From Lutraria lutraria (lineage: Eukaryota; Mollusca; Bivalvia; Venerida; Mactridae): DNA of 64,000 nt. Below, piece by piece: positions 36,886 to 49,683 of this stretch. The notes below the pieces were generated by a model. The model did no database searches. It was given only the letters and a program-made list of their open reading frames with translations, and was not told the origin of the DNA. A program made the position numbers and the translations under genes. The stretch spans positions 29,578,064-29,642,063 of the forward strand of contig OZ026840.1 in the NCBI GenBank assembly GCA_964023205.1. The letters are read 5' to 3'. Numbering within the stretch: position 1 is the first letter of the stretch; every line of letters begins with the position of its first letter.

Positions 36886-37654
36886 ATGTATGTATTAGAA
36901 CAACGCGTATATATCTTGTAGAAATAGATGCATTGCATGAATAAATCAAAATAATGTATTTAGATAAAACCTGACAAAATTATAATTACATTATTGATAC
37001 AAACGCAACATATGCAGTCCCTACAGAATATTAATGAATGAACTGTGAATTATAATCAAATTCTTAGACGTTGATTAAATATTTTTGTGAGCATGAGGAT
37101 ATGTTATTATGATGGAGGATAGTTGTCGATCAAAATCGTTCTCTGGAAAAGAAACGAAGACTGCAACTGTTGAATAATTGTAATACATATAAGGCCAGAA
37201 GGGGGTCGTTCTTCCAGTGGCCCGAACGGTAATACTGCTTTGTCGCCGACCCGGGTTTCCGAGTGCTCCTCGATACATATTTTAACATGCAGGGTTAGAT
37301 TATATATACTATATATGATTATTCTATTGATGATTGATATGTGAGTCATGGACTTGACAATGCATTTGAGAAGACATATGAGAACATTTCAGAAGAAATG
37401 ACTTGAAGAATAAAAGAATAAGTCCTATTTACAGTTCAATGATATTATCAAACTGAAGAACAAACTGCAATTTAATTTCAATCATGCATATTTGTGGTAA
37501 AGGATTGATTGTGTTTAACGTCCAGAATACCAACTTTTTATTAACATTGATCATTTTAATATTTTGTTAATATAGAGTGACAAATTGCAACTAATTTTCG
37601 AGATGCATCGTTTGACTCACTTTTAAATAATGCGACATAATCTAAAATCCTTTG

Positions 37655-37865
37655 AATCGAATTGATCTGATTAATTGTTTGTTTGTATCAGAGCTCTTGG
37701 TTAAGAGCGAAAAAGAAAGACAATATATTATATAGATTATAAACCGACATAAGCTAAATCCCCTTGATTCGAATTGACTTTATTAATTCTTTGTTTGTAT
37801 CACAATACTTGCTTATGTGCGAAGAGAAATATAATTTATTATATATATTATTAACCAATGCTATT
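37655..37865. repeat. Two-copy imperfect repeat of about 105 bp at the unit junction
   Basis: TTGAATCGAATTGATCTGAT (37655) and TTGATTCGAATTGACTTTAT (about 37763) each run on through TTTGTTTGTATCA, AAGAG-GAAA and a TATTATATA tract. Both copies recur upstream of units 3-5 (for example 44667-44880), so the duplication is older than the array's expansion. Confidence 0.7.
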
Positions 37866-38779
37866 TCAGTCCGTCGTAAGTACAAGCCAATAGTCCATCC
37901 TATAAAATTCGATGTGTATTTTTACGTATTGTACACATCTTGTTTCATTAAAAAGTTGACTTGTTGAGTCAGGTACGATTTGTCAAAATTCGGGTGCGAG
38001 TTCTTTAAGTAATTTTTACAATTGTCGATTATTTTAAACAGTTTGTCCAGTAAATATACAGTAGCCAGACAATCAGACTCCATTGATTCCGTGTGCTGAT
38101 TTCACATTTCACATGATAATTTGCCTGTCCATTCTATACTAAAAAGCTGAAAAGTGTTGAGCATCCAATTACATATTTCTGTTTACTTTTTTATTAGTCA
38201 ATTTCTGTTTGCAATCGACAGATATGATATTCCGTAGTTAGGGGTAAAGCTTTTTATATCCGTAGTGATAATTGAACCAGTAGATAGAGGCGATGAAACA
38301 ATATATCTCGTCCTTTTCGTAAGCAGCAGTATGCCAATGCAATCTATTTAGGCATACACGAAGCATTACCTTTAGCCCAGTGTTCGTAACATGAAAATGG
38401 CTAGAAAGGACTACAGGAACCCGCAGTTGTGGCAACTTGTTGGTATGCATTCGATGAGAATGTCTCTCAAAGCAACAGGGCGTCAATATGACAACGGCAA
38501 GCGGCTTATGACAAAGACACACCCTTTACTACTCGGGAATGCATGTTTCATGACAAAAATTAAAAGTTTTCACCATATATCATATAGTAAAGGTATAGAA
38601 CTCCATTACACCGTAACCAAGCAGATTGTTGAGAAATTACTAACGGCAGCAATGATATCTCGAGGTGAAGATCAATCATTAAAAGTTTATGTTGCAAGTA
38701 CTTTGTTTAAAGCCCTTATTAGCATAGTAATTACTCACATTTATAATCAAGTCACATACATTGTTTCATTCTTGCATAC

Positions 38780-38834
38780 TATATAAACCTCACAATTTCA
38801 AACCAAACACAGTCGTCACCACACTCAGACAAAG
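38780..38834 (+). promoter_or_regulatory. Core promoter and non-coding exon 1, gene 2
   Basis: TATATAAA at 38780-38787, TSS expected near 38810, donor AAAG/gtaagt with exon 1 ending at 38834. The intron reaches 40224. About 400 bp upstream (CGTAAGCAGCAGTATGCCAA and neighbours, 38320 onward) are conserved even in diverged unit 1, which suggests a retained enhancer/promoter. Confidence 0.75.
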
Positions 38835-40233
38835 GTAAGTCATCTGCTAGCACTTTTTAGCCGCATTTCCTTAATTCTGCATTCTCTAACATTTGTTGTC
38901 TTTCAGCAGCCTCTGATAAACCCATACCTATGTTGGATCCGACATATTTAAAAAAAATTGTATTCAAGTTCTGAAACTTGTTACTATCGTGTCATATCTA
39001 ATAATAAAATTGTATATAGTTATCTACTAATGTCACAGACACGAATGATATTGTTCCAGTGTATGTAGAACACTTATTTCAAATTCACGTCTGATGGATA
39101 TTTTTTAATGTTTGTATTGTATGCATTACATCAGCCGTTTTACCGTTTATGGTATTTGTTGTTTTTTCATCAGCTCTTGCCAAAATGTTATCACTACGAT
39201 CAGCCGAGCTTATAAATTGACTTTAGGTGTTTCAAAATACCGAATAATGTGATACAATTTATTTTTGTTGGGCAAAATCCTCATGTTTTCTATTTCTTTT
39301 GTGGATATAATTTGTCGCCTTACTGTTTATGTTATCATTGTAAAATCAGTTCATCGACCTTCACGCGTCAAAACTTTTATGGCATGTGATATTCACTTGT
39401 TTTTATTATCCAGCCGCCATTCGAAACAGCGAAGGACAAGAAGTGTGACGCCTGTCCGTCCGTCCGTCGGTGCGTCAGTCGGTGCGTCCGTCTATCCGTT
39501 CAAATTTTGGTTTTCGAGCTGTAACTCAGAATAAATTTAATGGACCTGTTTCAAAATGTACATGAAGGTATAATGATAAAATACAGGTCAAGTCCGATTT
39601 TCGTTACAAATTTCACAGGAGTTACAGAATTTGACATTGCACACAGAGAGTACATCCGTGTCCTCCGGATACATTCCTAGTTATACTTGAAAATGCTTGT
39701 AAAAGTTGAAAAATAATTTCTGTGAATCGAAGGAAGTGCCTAGATATGCTTACGCTTTACACGTTTCTTCCGTACGTTGTGTCACATGTTCTTACTTGAA
39801 TAATTGCACATCATTGTTTCCGATATAAATCTATAAAGAGTATGCATCTCATAGAGAGATACACTCCATACTACCCAGTTACGAAACTAAGAAAAATGCC
39901 AGCCATAAGGACATAAACATATGCGTTACAGGTCGAGTAGACATTCTGAAAGTTGTTTTGTTAGTTCTCAGTGCAATCTCTGGTATCTCGAATCGTTAGA
40001 TGGTTGACTCAGACCTCGGCGTTTATATTCGTTGTGCACACAATCCACAAAATGAAATCCTCACCGAAAAAAGGCGAAACCACAGAAGAGTTAATGTGTC
40101 ATAAGTACTCGTAAACACAAACATTTATTGATCAGTTTATTTGGACGACTAACATATTTCATCATGTTTGATATACTAGTGCCATTTAATGTTTTATAAA
40201 AGCAATACTTATTTTTACTTTCAGATAGTCAAG

Positions 40234-40860
40234 ATGAAGACAACTATTATCTTAGCTTGCTTAGTCGCTGTTTGCACCGGTGCATATTGGAATCGTCCAT
40301 CATGGTACAATTATGGTCCCCGGTTTGGTTCCAGTAGCGCATTCGGTGTTGGTGCTGGCACGAGCTACTTTGGTAGAGGAGGTGGCTACTCATTTGGAAA
40401 TAATTATAACTGGGGACGTCCAGTGTACACCAAATTTCACGTTTATAGACCACAATATGGTTACAGTGGAGGTTTGAGCGGAGCTTTTGCTGGCGCTGGT
40501 GCCGGTTTTGGCAGTTTTGGCGGTGCATTTGGTGGTGCTGGTGCCGGTGTTTATGGTGGCGGACCTGGATTCAACTATGGAAGCTATAATAACTATGGAA
40601 GACCTTGGTACACTGGCTATAATTATGGATCATGGAATGGAGGCTTGAACCGGGCATTTGCTGGCGCTGGTGCAGGTGTGGGTAGTGCATTTGCTGGTAC
40701 TGGGGCTGGTGTCGGTCTGGGTGTCGGTGGTGTAAGCATGAGTGCTGGCCCTGTGTACACTACTGGTGGCTTTTCCTCAGGCGGTGCTTTCGGGTTCGGC
40801 AGTGGTTCATTTGGCAAATACAAAAGACCATGTAAAGGAAAAAATTGTTACTACGGTTAA
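40234..40860 (+). CDS. Secreted Gly/Tyr-rich structural protein, gene 2 (208 aa, type A)
   Basis: Start at 40234 just inside the exon that opens after TTTTTACTTTCAG (40224). Signal peptide residues 1-17 (MKTTIILACLVAVCTGA). Mature chain: an aromatic N-part (YWNRPSWYNYGPRFG), then two modules of GRP-Y / Tyr-Asn / GGL-AFAGAGAG at about residues 57-91 and 119-148. A Gly/Ala/Val stretch follows at 141-166, then SMSAGPVYTTGGF, then the basic tail GKYKRPCKGKNCYYG (194-208) with Cys200 and Cys205, the only mature cysteines. Type A markers are V70, Y75 and L162. Arg140 is unique to this copy; the others have Gly. A shematrin-like shell-matrix role is inferred from architecture only. The copy is intact and its promoter and poly(A) signals are conserved. 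Confidence 0.93.
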   Translation: MKTTIILACLVAVCTGAYWNRPSWYNYGPRFGSSSAFGVGAGTSYFGRGGGYSFGNNYNWGRPVYTKFHVYRPQYGYSGGLSGAFAGAGAGFGSFGGAFGGAGAGVYGGGPGFNYGSYNNYGRPWYTGYNYGSWNGGLNRAFAGAGAGVGSAFAGTGAGVGLGVGGVSMSAGPVYTTGGFSSGGAFGFGSGSFGKYKRPCKGKNCYYG

Positions 40861-41187
40861 ACAAGACATGGTTATTAAGAAGGTATATATTGATGATTGT
40901 AAATGTAATGTAGAATGATTTTAACACTTCCAACATTCGGCATCACGCATTTAATAACTTTGCTCTTATATTCTTATACCTTTTGCATATATTCACTGAA
41001 TATAGTAGTAGAGATGGACAAAAAGTAAACATAAAAAATGATTAATATTTCTTCCATTCTTTCTCTCACTGAAATCATATTATTTTTCAGACGTATACAA
41101 TAACACATGATGACAATGTAAAGACCGCTCCGTCAAATGGATTATCCTTTTATCGTAGAAAATTTATCATATCTTGTATTTTACATA

Positions 41188-41193
41188 AATAAA
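41188..41193 (+). terminator. Poly(A) signal, gene 2
   Basis: AATAAA. The probable 3' UTR splice runs from donor AAG/gtatat (exon end 40882) to acceptor TATTTTTCAG (exon start 41091). All five units keep these sites. Confidence 0.7.
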
Positions 41194-42610
41194 TACACTG
41201 CATTCATGAAATATCGTGTTGTTGAATATTTAACTTGTTATTATACTATCTGCATAGGTTATAACATACCTACATGTCAGTCAGAAAAGTTTAGTTATTG
41301 GAAATGTCTTTGCGAAGGGCAATTCAACGACCTAGATAAAAGTATTCTCGGCATACTAGCTCGTTCACCATTGACAAAGGTGCTCCAGGCATTTTGAAAT
41401 GATGAGCCTCAATTCAGCAATATAAATGAATTGACAATGTCTGCATTCAAGGTTTAACATTCGGCGTTTAGTCTTTGCCACATCATTTTAACAACATGAT
41501 TTATTAACATTTCTACATACACATTTATGGTTCATTTAAAAACTCTACATCTACAGCCATTGTTGTCATCTCGTACAATCAGCTTTCCACAGAAGAATTA
41601 AACTGCTCGCGCTTTGAACAAATGAACATCAAATGTTTCAGAGGAAATTTCATAATTCATTGTGGTTCACACCGAATGTATTTTTATAGCATAAAGTCAC
41701 ACCAGTTCGATTAGTATTTAATATTTGCCGCTCACTTTCTATCAAAATAAGCAAAATAATACTTTTTATATTTGCTAACGATTGCTTGCTCATGCCGACA
41801 TCATAAAACATCCGAAAATAATGGCCGTACAAATCCATTATTGGGAACAGGTACCCTTTTTAAAACAAAATACGTTGGTCATCTCAAATTTCTTCAATGT
41901 AAATGATGTTATGATTTTATTACGGGTACATGCTTACCTTGATATGTTTGAAACAGTCCCCTATGCGATGAACCAGTCAATAACTCGGTCTATCTACTGA
42001 ATATTCAATACACAATAAAAAGGGTTCCCATGAGTAAGACTATGTTATCACGAAAAGGATAAAATCACTGTACAACATCATGCATGTTTGTTGCTTATTG
42101 ATAGCAAAGATCAGTTAAACAAGCTAATGGGTCTTCAAAGATATAATCCCGTTGTTTATTTTTTCTAATAAATGAACCCTTACTATCGGTGTATTTGTTC
42201 CTTAATACATGTATATATAACGTGATCGAGTTGGAATATGGTTCGACGTGCAAATTAACATGAAAGAGATGCCACGAGAATGAACGATTCGTACATGCGT
42301 CATTCATTTAACCACAGGTTTATTAATCTTGTTATTTCTTTAAAATCAATTGATATGAATGTTTGTACTCCTGAACCGTCATAACTTTTCTAAATTCTGA
42401 ATTGAATTATCCATGAATACGATTACACTTAGATAATCCCTTATCAGAAGAATATTGGAAAAGTCGTTATTGTCTCCCATCGACATTTCTTTCGACACTT
42501 CGTAACTGTCCAGAGCCTACCCTGTGTTTAATGTTACTTGAGAATTATCATTTAACAAAATTTCCTCTTAATCACAAGTAAACAATTGTTTAATTTGTTA
42601 GTGTCAAGAA

Positions 42611-42684
42611 TGTCCGCTTAGATCAATGTATATCATGTTCGTGTTACAAACTTGGTTCGTAAGTTCAAACCCTGAGTGAGTGTA
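42611..42684 (+). repeat. tRNA-Val-like relic, unit 2
   Basis: TGTCCGCTTAGATCAATGTA, then ATCATGTTCGTGTTACAAAC and AAGTTCAAACCC, as in unit 1. The A box is damaged (CAATGTAT). Confidence 0.55.
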
Positions 42685-45600
42685 TGTTTTCTGTGACAAT
42701 TTAGTTTTGATGTCGCGTCTAGAATCCACATACTGCAGGCAATTCATGAAGAAAACAAGGCAACCAATGGTAAATAATTATCGAGTGCTGATAAGGTTGA
42801 CTGTCCGCCGTTGTGTAACCTAAGTGCATTAGAAAACACAATCACCTAACAGCTGAAACAGAATTATATTTGTTTCGATGGAAAGACGCATGGAACATAA
42901 ATGCGGACAAAAACGGACCGAATCTAATGACACAAATGGTTAACACTGATTAGTTTCATAGCAAAACTTTCCTTCGTTTAAAGACTAGCAATGTCCAATG
43001 GCTCGATGTTCATGGATTTATGATAGGTTTTATAACGCTGATGATGTTAATGATTTAGTAAACGTTAATTATGCCGACTCTAAAGCAGCTAATATAGCGA
43101 TATATAAACAATGAGTAAATAATTATCAATGAATCCACTGAATGCCTTTTTGATAGCAATTAATGACAACGTCACTCCGCTCGGATTAAATGTATCTTTA
43201 TGAGTACAAAAGCTACTTTAAGCCACATATACTATTTATATATTATAAACAACTTCTATATGGTATAAACTTCCGGGAGTCTGACAACTGTTCAGTATGT
43301 AAGTGATAAAATCGTCATTCGTGATAAATTTTGCGTAGAAATGATGTTATAATACAAAATAACGAGTAGCTTAAAAATGTTGAAAACATGCGTTATCATC
43401 TGGCAGTCATTATTCTTACATAATTATATTATCATTGTTTTATCGCTAAAAATATATATGTAGCATTCGAGAATATATTTCTTTTGAAAATTCTACCTAC
43501 TGCTATCTTACGATTCCTATCATTTTAGAAGATTATAGCTACGATTTCCATTCAATGATTCCTAGCACTTTAGAACATCAGTTAGTATTGTATCATAAGA
43601 TTCCTAGCATTTTAGAAGATCAGTTTTGCTACATACGCTTAGTGAAATTTAAGTGAGCGAACCAGATAATTATTCCTAGTGTTTGTCTTTTAGATTGGTT
43701 AGGGACAATGATAAATGCACAGGGAAATAAAAGAAAAGCTTCCAATATGGCTGAATTTGGCTTAAAGCTTCTATAGTTTGTTCAAATTATGGGGGATGTC
43801 ATAATAGTTTTTTTATCTCATTAGATGCATTATTTTCTTCATATATTCGTGATCATAAATCTTGGATTTTATTATTCCCAGCTAGGCTAATTGATGTATT
43901 AGATCATATCTAACAACGCGAATATATCTTCTGGAAATAGATGTATTCCATGAATAAACCATAATGGTGCATTTGGAAAAACCTGACAACATTTTTTATA
44001 CAAACGCAACATCAGCAGTCCCTACAGAATATTAATGTATGATCTATGAACTATAATCACATTCTTAGACATTGATTTAATATTTTTGCGAGCATGAGGA
44101 TATGTTATTATGATGGAGGATAGTTGTCGATCAAAATCGTTCTCTGGAAAAGAAACGAAGACGGCAACTATTGAATAATTGTAATACATATATGGCCAGC
44201 AAAATGGTCGTTCTTCCAGTGGCCCGAACGGTAATACTGCTTTGTCGCCGACCCGGGTTTCCGAGTGCTCCTCGATACATATTTTAACATGCAGGATCGC
44301 AGAACTACGTTAGATTATATATACTACATATTATTATTCTATTGATGATTGATATGTGAGTCATGGACTTGACAATGCATTTGAGAAGACATATGAGAGC
44401 ATTTCAGAAGAAATGACTTGAAGAATAAAATAATAAGTCCTATTTACAGTTCAATGATATTATCAAACTGAAGAACAAACTGCAATTTAATTTCAATCAT
44501 GCATATTTGTGGTAAAGGATTGATTGTGTTTAACGTCCAGAATACCAACTTTTTATTAACATTGATCATTTTAATATTTTGTTAATATAGAGTGACAAAT
44601 TGCAACTAATTTTCGAGATGCATCGTTTGACTCACTTTTAAATAATGCGACATAATCTAAAATCCTTTGAATCGAATTGATCTGATTTATTCTTTGTTTG
44701 TATCACAGTTCTTGGTTAAGAGCGAAAAAGAAAGACAATATATTATATAGATTATAAACCGAGATAAGCTAAATCCCCTTGATTCGAATTGACTTTATTA
44801 ATTCTTTGTTTGTATCACAATACTTGCTTATGTGCGAAGAGAAATATAATTCATTATATATATTATTAACCAATGCTATTTCAGTCCATCGTAAGTACAA
44901 GCCAATAGTCCATCCTATAAAATTCGATGTGTATTTTTACGTATTGTACACATCTTGTTTCATTAAAAAGTTGACTTGTTGAGTCAGGTACGATTTGTCA
45001 AAAATCGGGTGCGAGTTCTTTAAGTAATTTTTACAATTGTCGATTATTTTGAACAGTTTGTCCAGTAAATATACAGTAGCCAGACAATTAGACTCCATTG
45101 ATTCCGTGTGCTGATTTCACATTTCACATGATAATTTGCCTGTCCATTCTATACTAAAAAGCTGAAAAGTGTTGAGCATCCAATTACATATTTCTGTTTA
45201 CTTTTTTATTAGTCAATTTCTGTTTGCAATCGACAGATATGATATTCCGTAGTTAGGGGTGAAGCTTTTTATATCCGTAGTGATAATTGAACCAGTAGAT
45301 AGAGGCGATGAAACAATGCATCTCGTCCTTTTCGTAAGCAGCAGTATGCCAATGCAATTTATTTAGGCATACATGAAGCATTACATTTAGCCCAGTGTTC
45401 GTAACATGAAAATGGCTAGAAAGGACTATCAGAAGCCCGCAGTTGTGGCAACTTGTTGGTATGCATTCGATGAGAATGTCTCTCAAAGCAACAGGGCGTC
45501 AATATGACAACGGCAAGCGGCTTATGACAAAGACACACCCTTTACTACTCGGGAATGCATGTTTCATGACAAAAATTAAAAGTTTTCACCATATATCATA

Positions 45601-45795
45601 TAGTAAAGGTATAGAACTCCATTACACCGTAACCAAACAGACTGTTGAGAAATTACTAACGGCAGCAATGATATCTCGAGGTGAAGATCAATCATTAAAA
45701 GTTTATGTTGCAAGTACTTTGTTTAAAGCCCTTATTAGCATAGTAATTACTCACATTTATAATCAAGTCACATACATTGTTTCATTCTTGCATAC

Positions 45796-45850
45796 TATAT
45801 AAACCTCACAATTTCAAACCAAACACAGTCGTCACCACACTCAGACAAAG
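45796..45850 (+). promoter_or_regulatory. Core promoter and non-coding exon 1, gene 3
   Basis: TATATAAA at 45796-45803, exon 1 ending at 45850 before gtaagt. The intron runs to 47223. Confidence 0.75.
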
Positions 45851-47232
45851 GTAAGTCATCACATTTCCTTAATTCTGCATTCTCTAACATTTGTTGTCTT
45901 TCAGCAGCCTCTGATAAACCCATACCTATGTTGGATCCGACATATTTAAAAAAAAATTGTATTCAAGTTCTGAAACTTGTTACTATCGTGTCATATCTAA
46001 TAATAAAATTGTATATAGTTATCTACTAATGTCACAGACACGAATGATATTGTTCCAGTGTATGTAGAACACTTATTTCAAATTCACGTCTGATGGATAT
46101 TTTTTAATGTTTGTATTGTATGCATTACATCAGCCGTTTTACCGTTTATGGTATTTGTTTTTTTTTCATCAGCTCTTGCCAAAATGTTATCACTACGATC
46201 AGCCGAGCTTAGAAATTGACTTTAGATGTTTCAAAATACCGAATAATGTGATACAATTTATTTTTGTTGGGCAAAATCCTCATGTTTTCTATTTCTTTTG
46301 TGGATATAATTTGTCGCCTTACTGTTTATTTTATCATTGTAAAATCAGTTCATCGACCTTCACGCGTCAAAACTTTTATGGCATGTGATATTCACTTGTT
46401 TTTATTATCCAGCCGCCATTCGAAACAGCGAAGGACAAGAAGTGTGACGCCTGTCCGTCCGTCCGTCGGTGCGTCAGTCGGTGCGTCCGTCTATCCGTTC
46501 AAATTTTGGTTTTCGAGCTGTAACTCAGAATAAATTTAATGGACCTGTTTCAAAATGTACATGAAGGTATAATGATAAAATACAGGTCAAGTCCGATTTT
46601 CGTTACAAATTTCACAGGAGTTACAGAATTTGACATTGCACACAGAGAGTACATCCGTGTCCTCCGGATACATTCCTAGTTATACTTGAAAATGCTTGTA
46701 AAAGTTGAAAAATAATTTCTGTTAATTGAAGGAAGTGCCTAGATATGCTTACGCTTTATACGTTTCTTCCGTACATTGTGTCACATGTTCTTACTTGAAT
46801 AATTGCACATCATTGTTTCCGATATAAATCTATAAAGAGTGTGCATTTCATAGAGAGATACACTCCATACTACCCAGTTACGAAACTAAGAAAAATGCCA
46901 GCCATAAGGACATAAACATATGCGTTACAGGTCGAGTAGACATTCTGAAAGTTGTTTTGTTAGTTCTCAGTGCAATCTCTGGTATCTCGAATCGTTAGAT
47001 GGTTGACTCAGACCTCGGCGTTTATATTCGTTGTGCACACAATCCACAAAATGAAATCCTCACCGAAAAAAGGCGAAACCACAGAAGAGTTAATGTGTCA
47101 TAAGTACTCGTAAACACAAACATTTATTGATCAGTTTATTTGGACGACAAACATATTTCATCATGTTTGATATACTAGTGCCATTTAATGTTTTATAAAA
47201 GCAATACTTATTTTTACTTTCAGATAGTCAAG

Positions 47233-47859
47233 ATGAAGACAACTATTATCTTAGCTTGCTTAGTCGCTGTTTGCACCGGTGCATATTGGAATCGTCCATC
47301 ATGGTACAATTATGGTCCCCGGTTTGGTTCCAGTAGCGCATTCGGTGTTGGTGCTGGCACGAGCTACTTTGGTAGAGGAGGTGGCTACTCATTTGGAAAT
47401 AATTATAACTGGGGACGTCCAGTGTACACCAAATTTCACGCTTATAGACCACAATTTGGTTACAGTGGAGGTTTGAGCGGAGCTTTTGCTGGCGCTGGTG
47501 CCGGTTTTGGCAGTTTTGGCGGTGCATTTGGTGGTGCTGGTGCCGGTGTTTATGGTGGCGGACCAGGATTCAACTATGGAAGCTATAATAACTATGGAAG
47601 ACCTTGGTACACTGGCTATAATTATGGATCATGGAATGGAGGCTTGAACGGAGCATTTGCTGGCGCTGGTGCAGGTGTGGGTAGTGCATTTGCTGGTACT
47701 GGGGCTGGTGTCGGTGTGGGTGTCGGTAGTGTAAGCATGAGTGCTGGCCCTGTGTACACTACTGGTGGCTTTTCCTCAGGCGGTGCTTTCGGGTTCGGCA
47801 GTGGTTCATTTGGCAAATACAAAAGACCATGTAAAGGAAAAAATTGTTACTACGGTTAA
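47233..47859 (+). CDS. Secreted Gly/Tyr-rich structural protein, gene 3 (208 aa, type B)
   Basis: Same exon layout, signal peptide, two-module body and CKGKNC tail as gene 2. Type B markers are A70 (HAYRPQFGY), F75, G140 and V162 (VGVGVG). Ser166 (GVGSVSMSA) is unique to this copy. All differences from gene 2 are conservative or within low-complexity blocks. No stop or frameshift, so the copy should make the same kind of secreted structural protein. Function in a shell or other extracellular matrix is inferred, as for gene 2. Confidence 0.93.
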   Translation: MKTTIILACLVAVCTGAYWNRPSWYNYGPRFGSSSAFGVGAGTSYFGRGGGYSFGNNYNWGRPVYTKFHAYRPQFGYSGGLSGAFAGAGAGFGSFGGAFGGAGAGVYGGGPGFNYGSYNNYGRPWYTGYNYGSWNGGLNGAFAGAGAGVGSAFAGTGAGVGVGVGSVSMSAGPVYTTGGFSSGGAFGFGSGSFGKYKRPCKGKNCYYG

Positions 47860-48186
47860 ACAAGACATGGTTATTAAGAAGGTATATATTGATGATTGTA
47901 AATGTAATGTAGAATGATTTTAACACTTCCAACATTCGGCATTACGCATTTAATAACTTTGCTCTTATATTCTTATACCTTTTGCATATATTCACTGAAT
48001 ATAGTAGTAGAGATGGACAAAAAGTAAACATAAAAAATGATTAATATTTCTTCCATTCTTTCTCTCACTGAAATCATATTATTTTTCAGACGTATACAAT
48101 AACACATGATGACAATGTAAAGACCGCTCCGTCAAATGGATTATCCTTTTATCGTAGAAAATTTATCATATCTTGTATTTTACATA

Positions 48187-48192
48187 AATAAA
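48187..48192 (+). terminator. Poly(A) signal, gene 3
   Basis: AATAAA at the conserved position; 3' UTR exon predicted from 48090. Confidence 0.7.
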
Positions 48193-49609
48193 TACACTGC
48201 ATTCATGAAATATCGTGTTGTTGAATATTTAACTTGTTATTATACTATCTGCATAGGTTATAACATACCTACATGTCAGTCAGAAAAGTTTAGTTATTGG
48301 AAATGTCTTTGCGAAGGGCATTTCAACGACCTAGATAAAAGTATTCTCGGCATACTAGCTCGTTCACCATTGACAAAGGTGCTCCAGGCATTTTGAAATG
48401 ATGAGCCTCAATTCAGCAATATAAATGAATTGACAATGTCTGCATTCAAGGTTTAACATTCGGCGTTTAGTCTTTGCCACATCATTTTAACAACATGATT
48501 TATTAACATTTCTACATACACATTTATGGTTCATTTAAAAACTCTACATCTACAGCCATTGTTGTCATCTCGTACAATCAGCTTTCCACAGAAGAATTAA
48601 ACTGCTCGCGCTTTGAACAAATGAACATCAAATGTTTCAGAGGAAATTTCATAATTCATTGTGGTTCACACCGAATGTATTTTTATAGCATAAAGTCACA
48701 CCAGTTCGATTAGTATTTAATATTTGCCGCTCACTTTCTATCAAAATAAGCAAAATAATACTTTTTATATTTGCTAACGATTGCTTGCTCATGCCGACAT
48801 CATAAAACATCCGAAAATAATGGCCGTACAAGTCCATTATTGGGAACAGGTACCCTTTTTAAAACAAAATACGTTGGTCATCTCAAATTTCTTCAATGTA
48901 AATGATGTTATGATTTTATTACGGGTACATGCTTACCTTGATATGTTTGAAACAGTCCCCTATGCGATGAACCAGTCAATAACTCGGTCTATCTACTGAA
49001 TATTCAATACACAATAAAAAGGGTTCCCATGAGTAAGACTATGTTATCACGAAAAGGATAAAATCACTGTACAACATCATGCATGTTTGTTGCTTATTGA
49101 TAGCAAAGATCTGTTAAACAAGCTAATGGGTCTTCAAAGATATAATCCCGTTGTTTATTTTTTCTAATAAATGAACCCTTACTATCGGTGTATTTGTTCC
49201 TTAATACATGTATATATAACGTGATCGAGTTGGAATATGGTTCGACGTGCAAATTAACATGAAAGAGATGCCACGAGAATGAACGATTCATACATGCGTC
49301 ATTCATTTAACCACAGGTTTATTAATCTTGTTATTTCTTTAAAATCAATTGATATGAATGTTTGTACTCCTGAACCGTCATAACTTTTCTAAATTCTGAA
49401 TTGAATTATCCATGAATACGATTACACTTAGATAATCCCTTATCAGAAAAATATTGGAAAAGTCGTTATTGTCTCCCATCGACATTTCTTTCGACACTTC
49501 GTAACTGTCCAGAGCCTACCCTGTGTTTAATGTTACTTGAGAATTATCATTTAACAAAATTTCCTCTTAATCACAAGTAAACAATTGTTTAATTTGTTAG
49601 TGACAAGAA

Positions 49610-49683
49610 TGTCCGCTTAGATCAATGTATATCATGTTCGTGTTACAAACTTGGTTCGTAAGTTCAAACCCTGAGCGAGTGTA
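49610..49683 (+). repeat. tRNA-Val-like relic, unit 3
   Basis: Same relic as in unit 2; the B-box-like AAGTTCAAACCC is retained. Marker GTGACAAGAATG just upstream is shared with unit 4; units 2 and 5 have GTGTCAAGAATG. Confidence 0.55.

Larger units (their letters stand above)
29520..37968 (+). repeat. Tandem array unit 1 (diverged, enlarged)
   Basis: Collinear with units 2-5 from CACAATTGTCG near 29537 to the start of unit 2. It is larger (about 8.5 kb against 7.0 kb) because of a LINE insertion (about 32940-33935), extra 3' UTR intron sequence, two tandem duplications (34938-35178 and 35866-36238), a 76-bp hairpin (36810-36885) and a longer coding repeat. The left edge is unclear because of the minisatellite. 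Confidence 0.85.
37969..44983 (+). repeat. Tandem array unit 2 (7015 bp)
   Basis: Measured from TCAGGTACGATTTGTC to the same motif in unit 3. Nearly identical to units 3-5 throughout, including introns and flanks. It carries one gene. Short introns and small indels (for example TGCTAGCACTTTTTAG at 38844, missing from units 3-5) account for the 16-bp excess. Confidence 0.95.

Noticed and set aside
38391..38786. Open frame of 119-131 codons upstream of each promoter (also at 45443, 52442 and 59442)
   Set aside because: Intact only among near-identical recent copies. In diverged unit 1 the frame is broken, and it runs into the TATA box.
39265..39534. Open frames of 89 and 93 codons in intron 1 of the array genes
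   Set aside because: They overlap the GTCCGTCC dispersed repeat and lie within the intron. The start or frame differs between units, and composition is not protein-like.
41137..41397. 86-codon frame just after each array gene
   Set aside because: It contains the poly(A) signal of the 3' UTR. Unit 5 has a premature stop (67 codons), and unit 1 lacks the ATG and is cut by a LINE.
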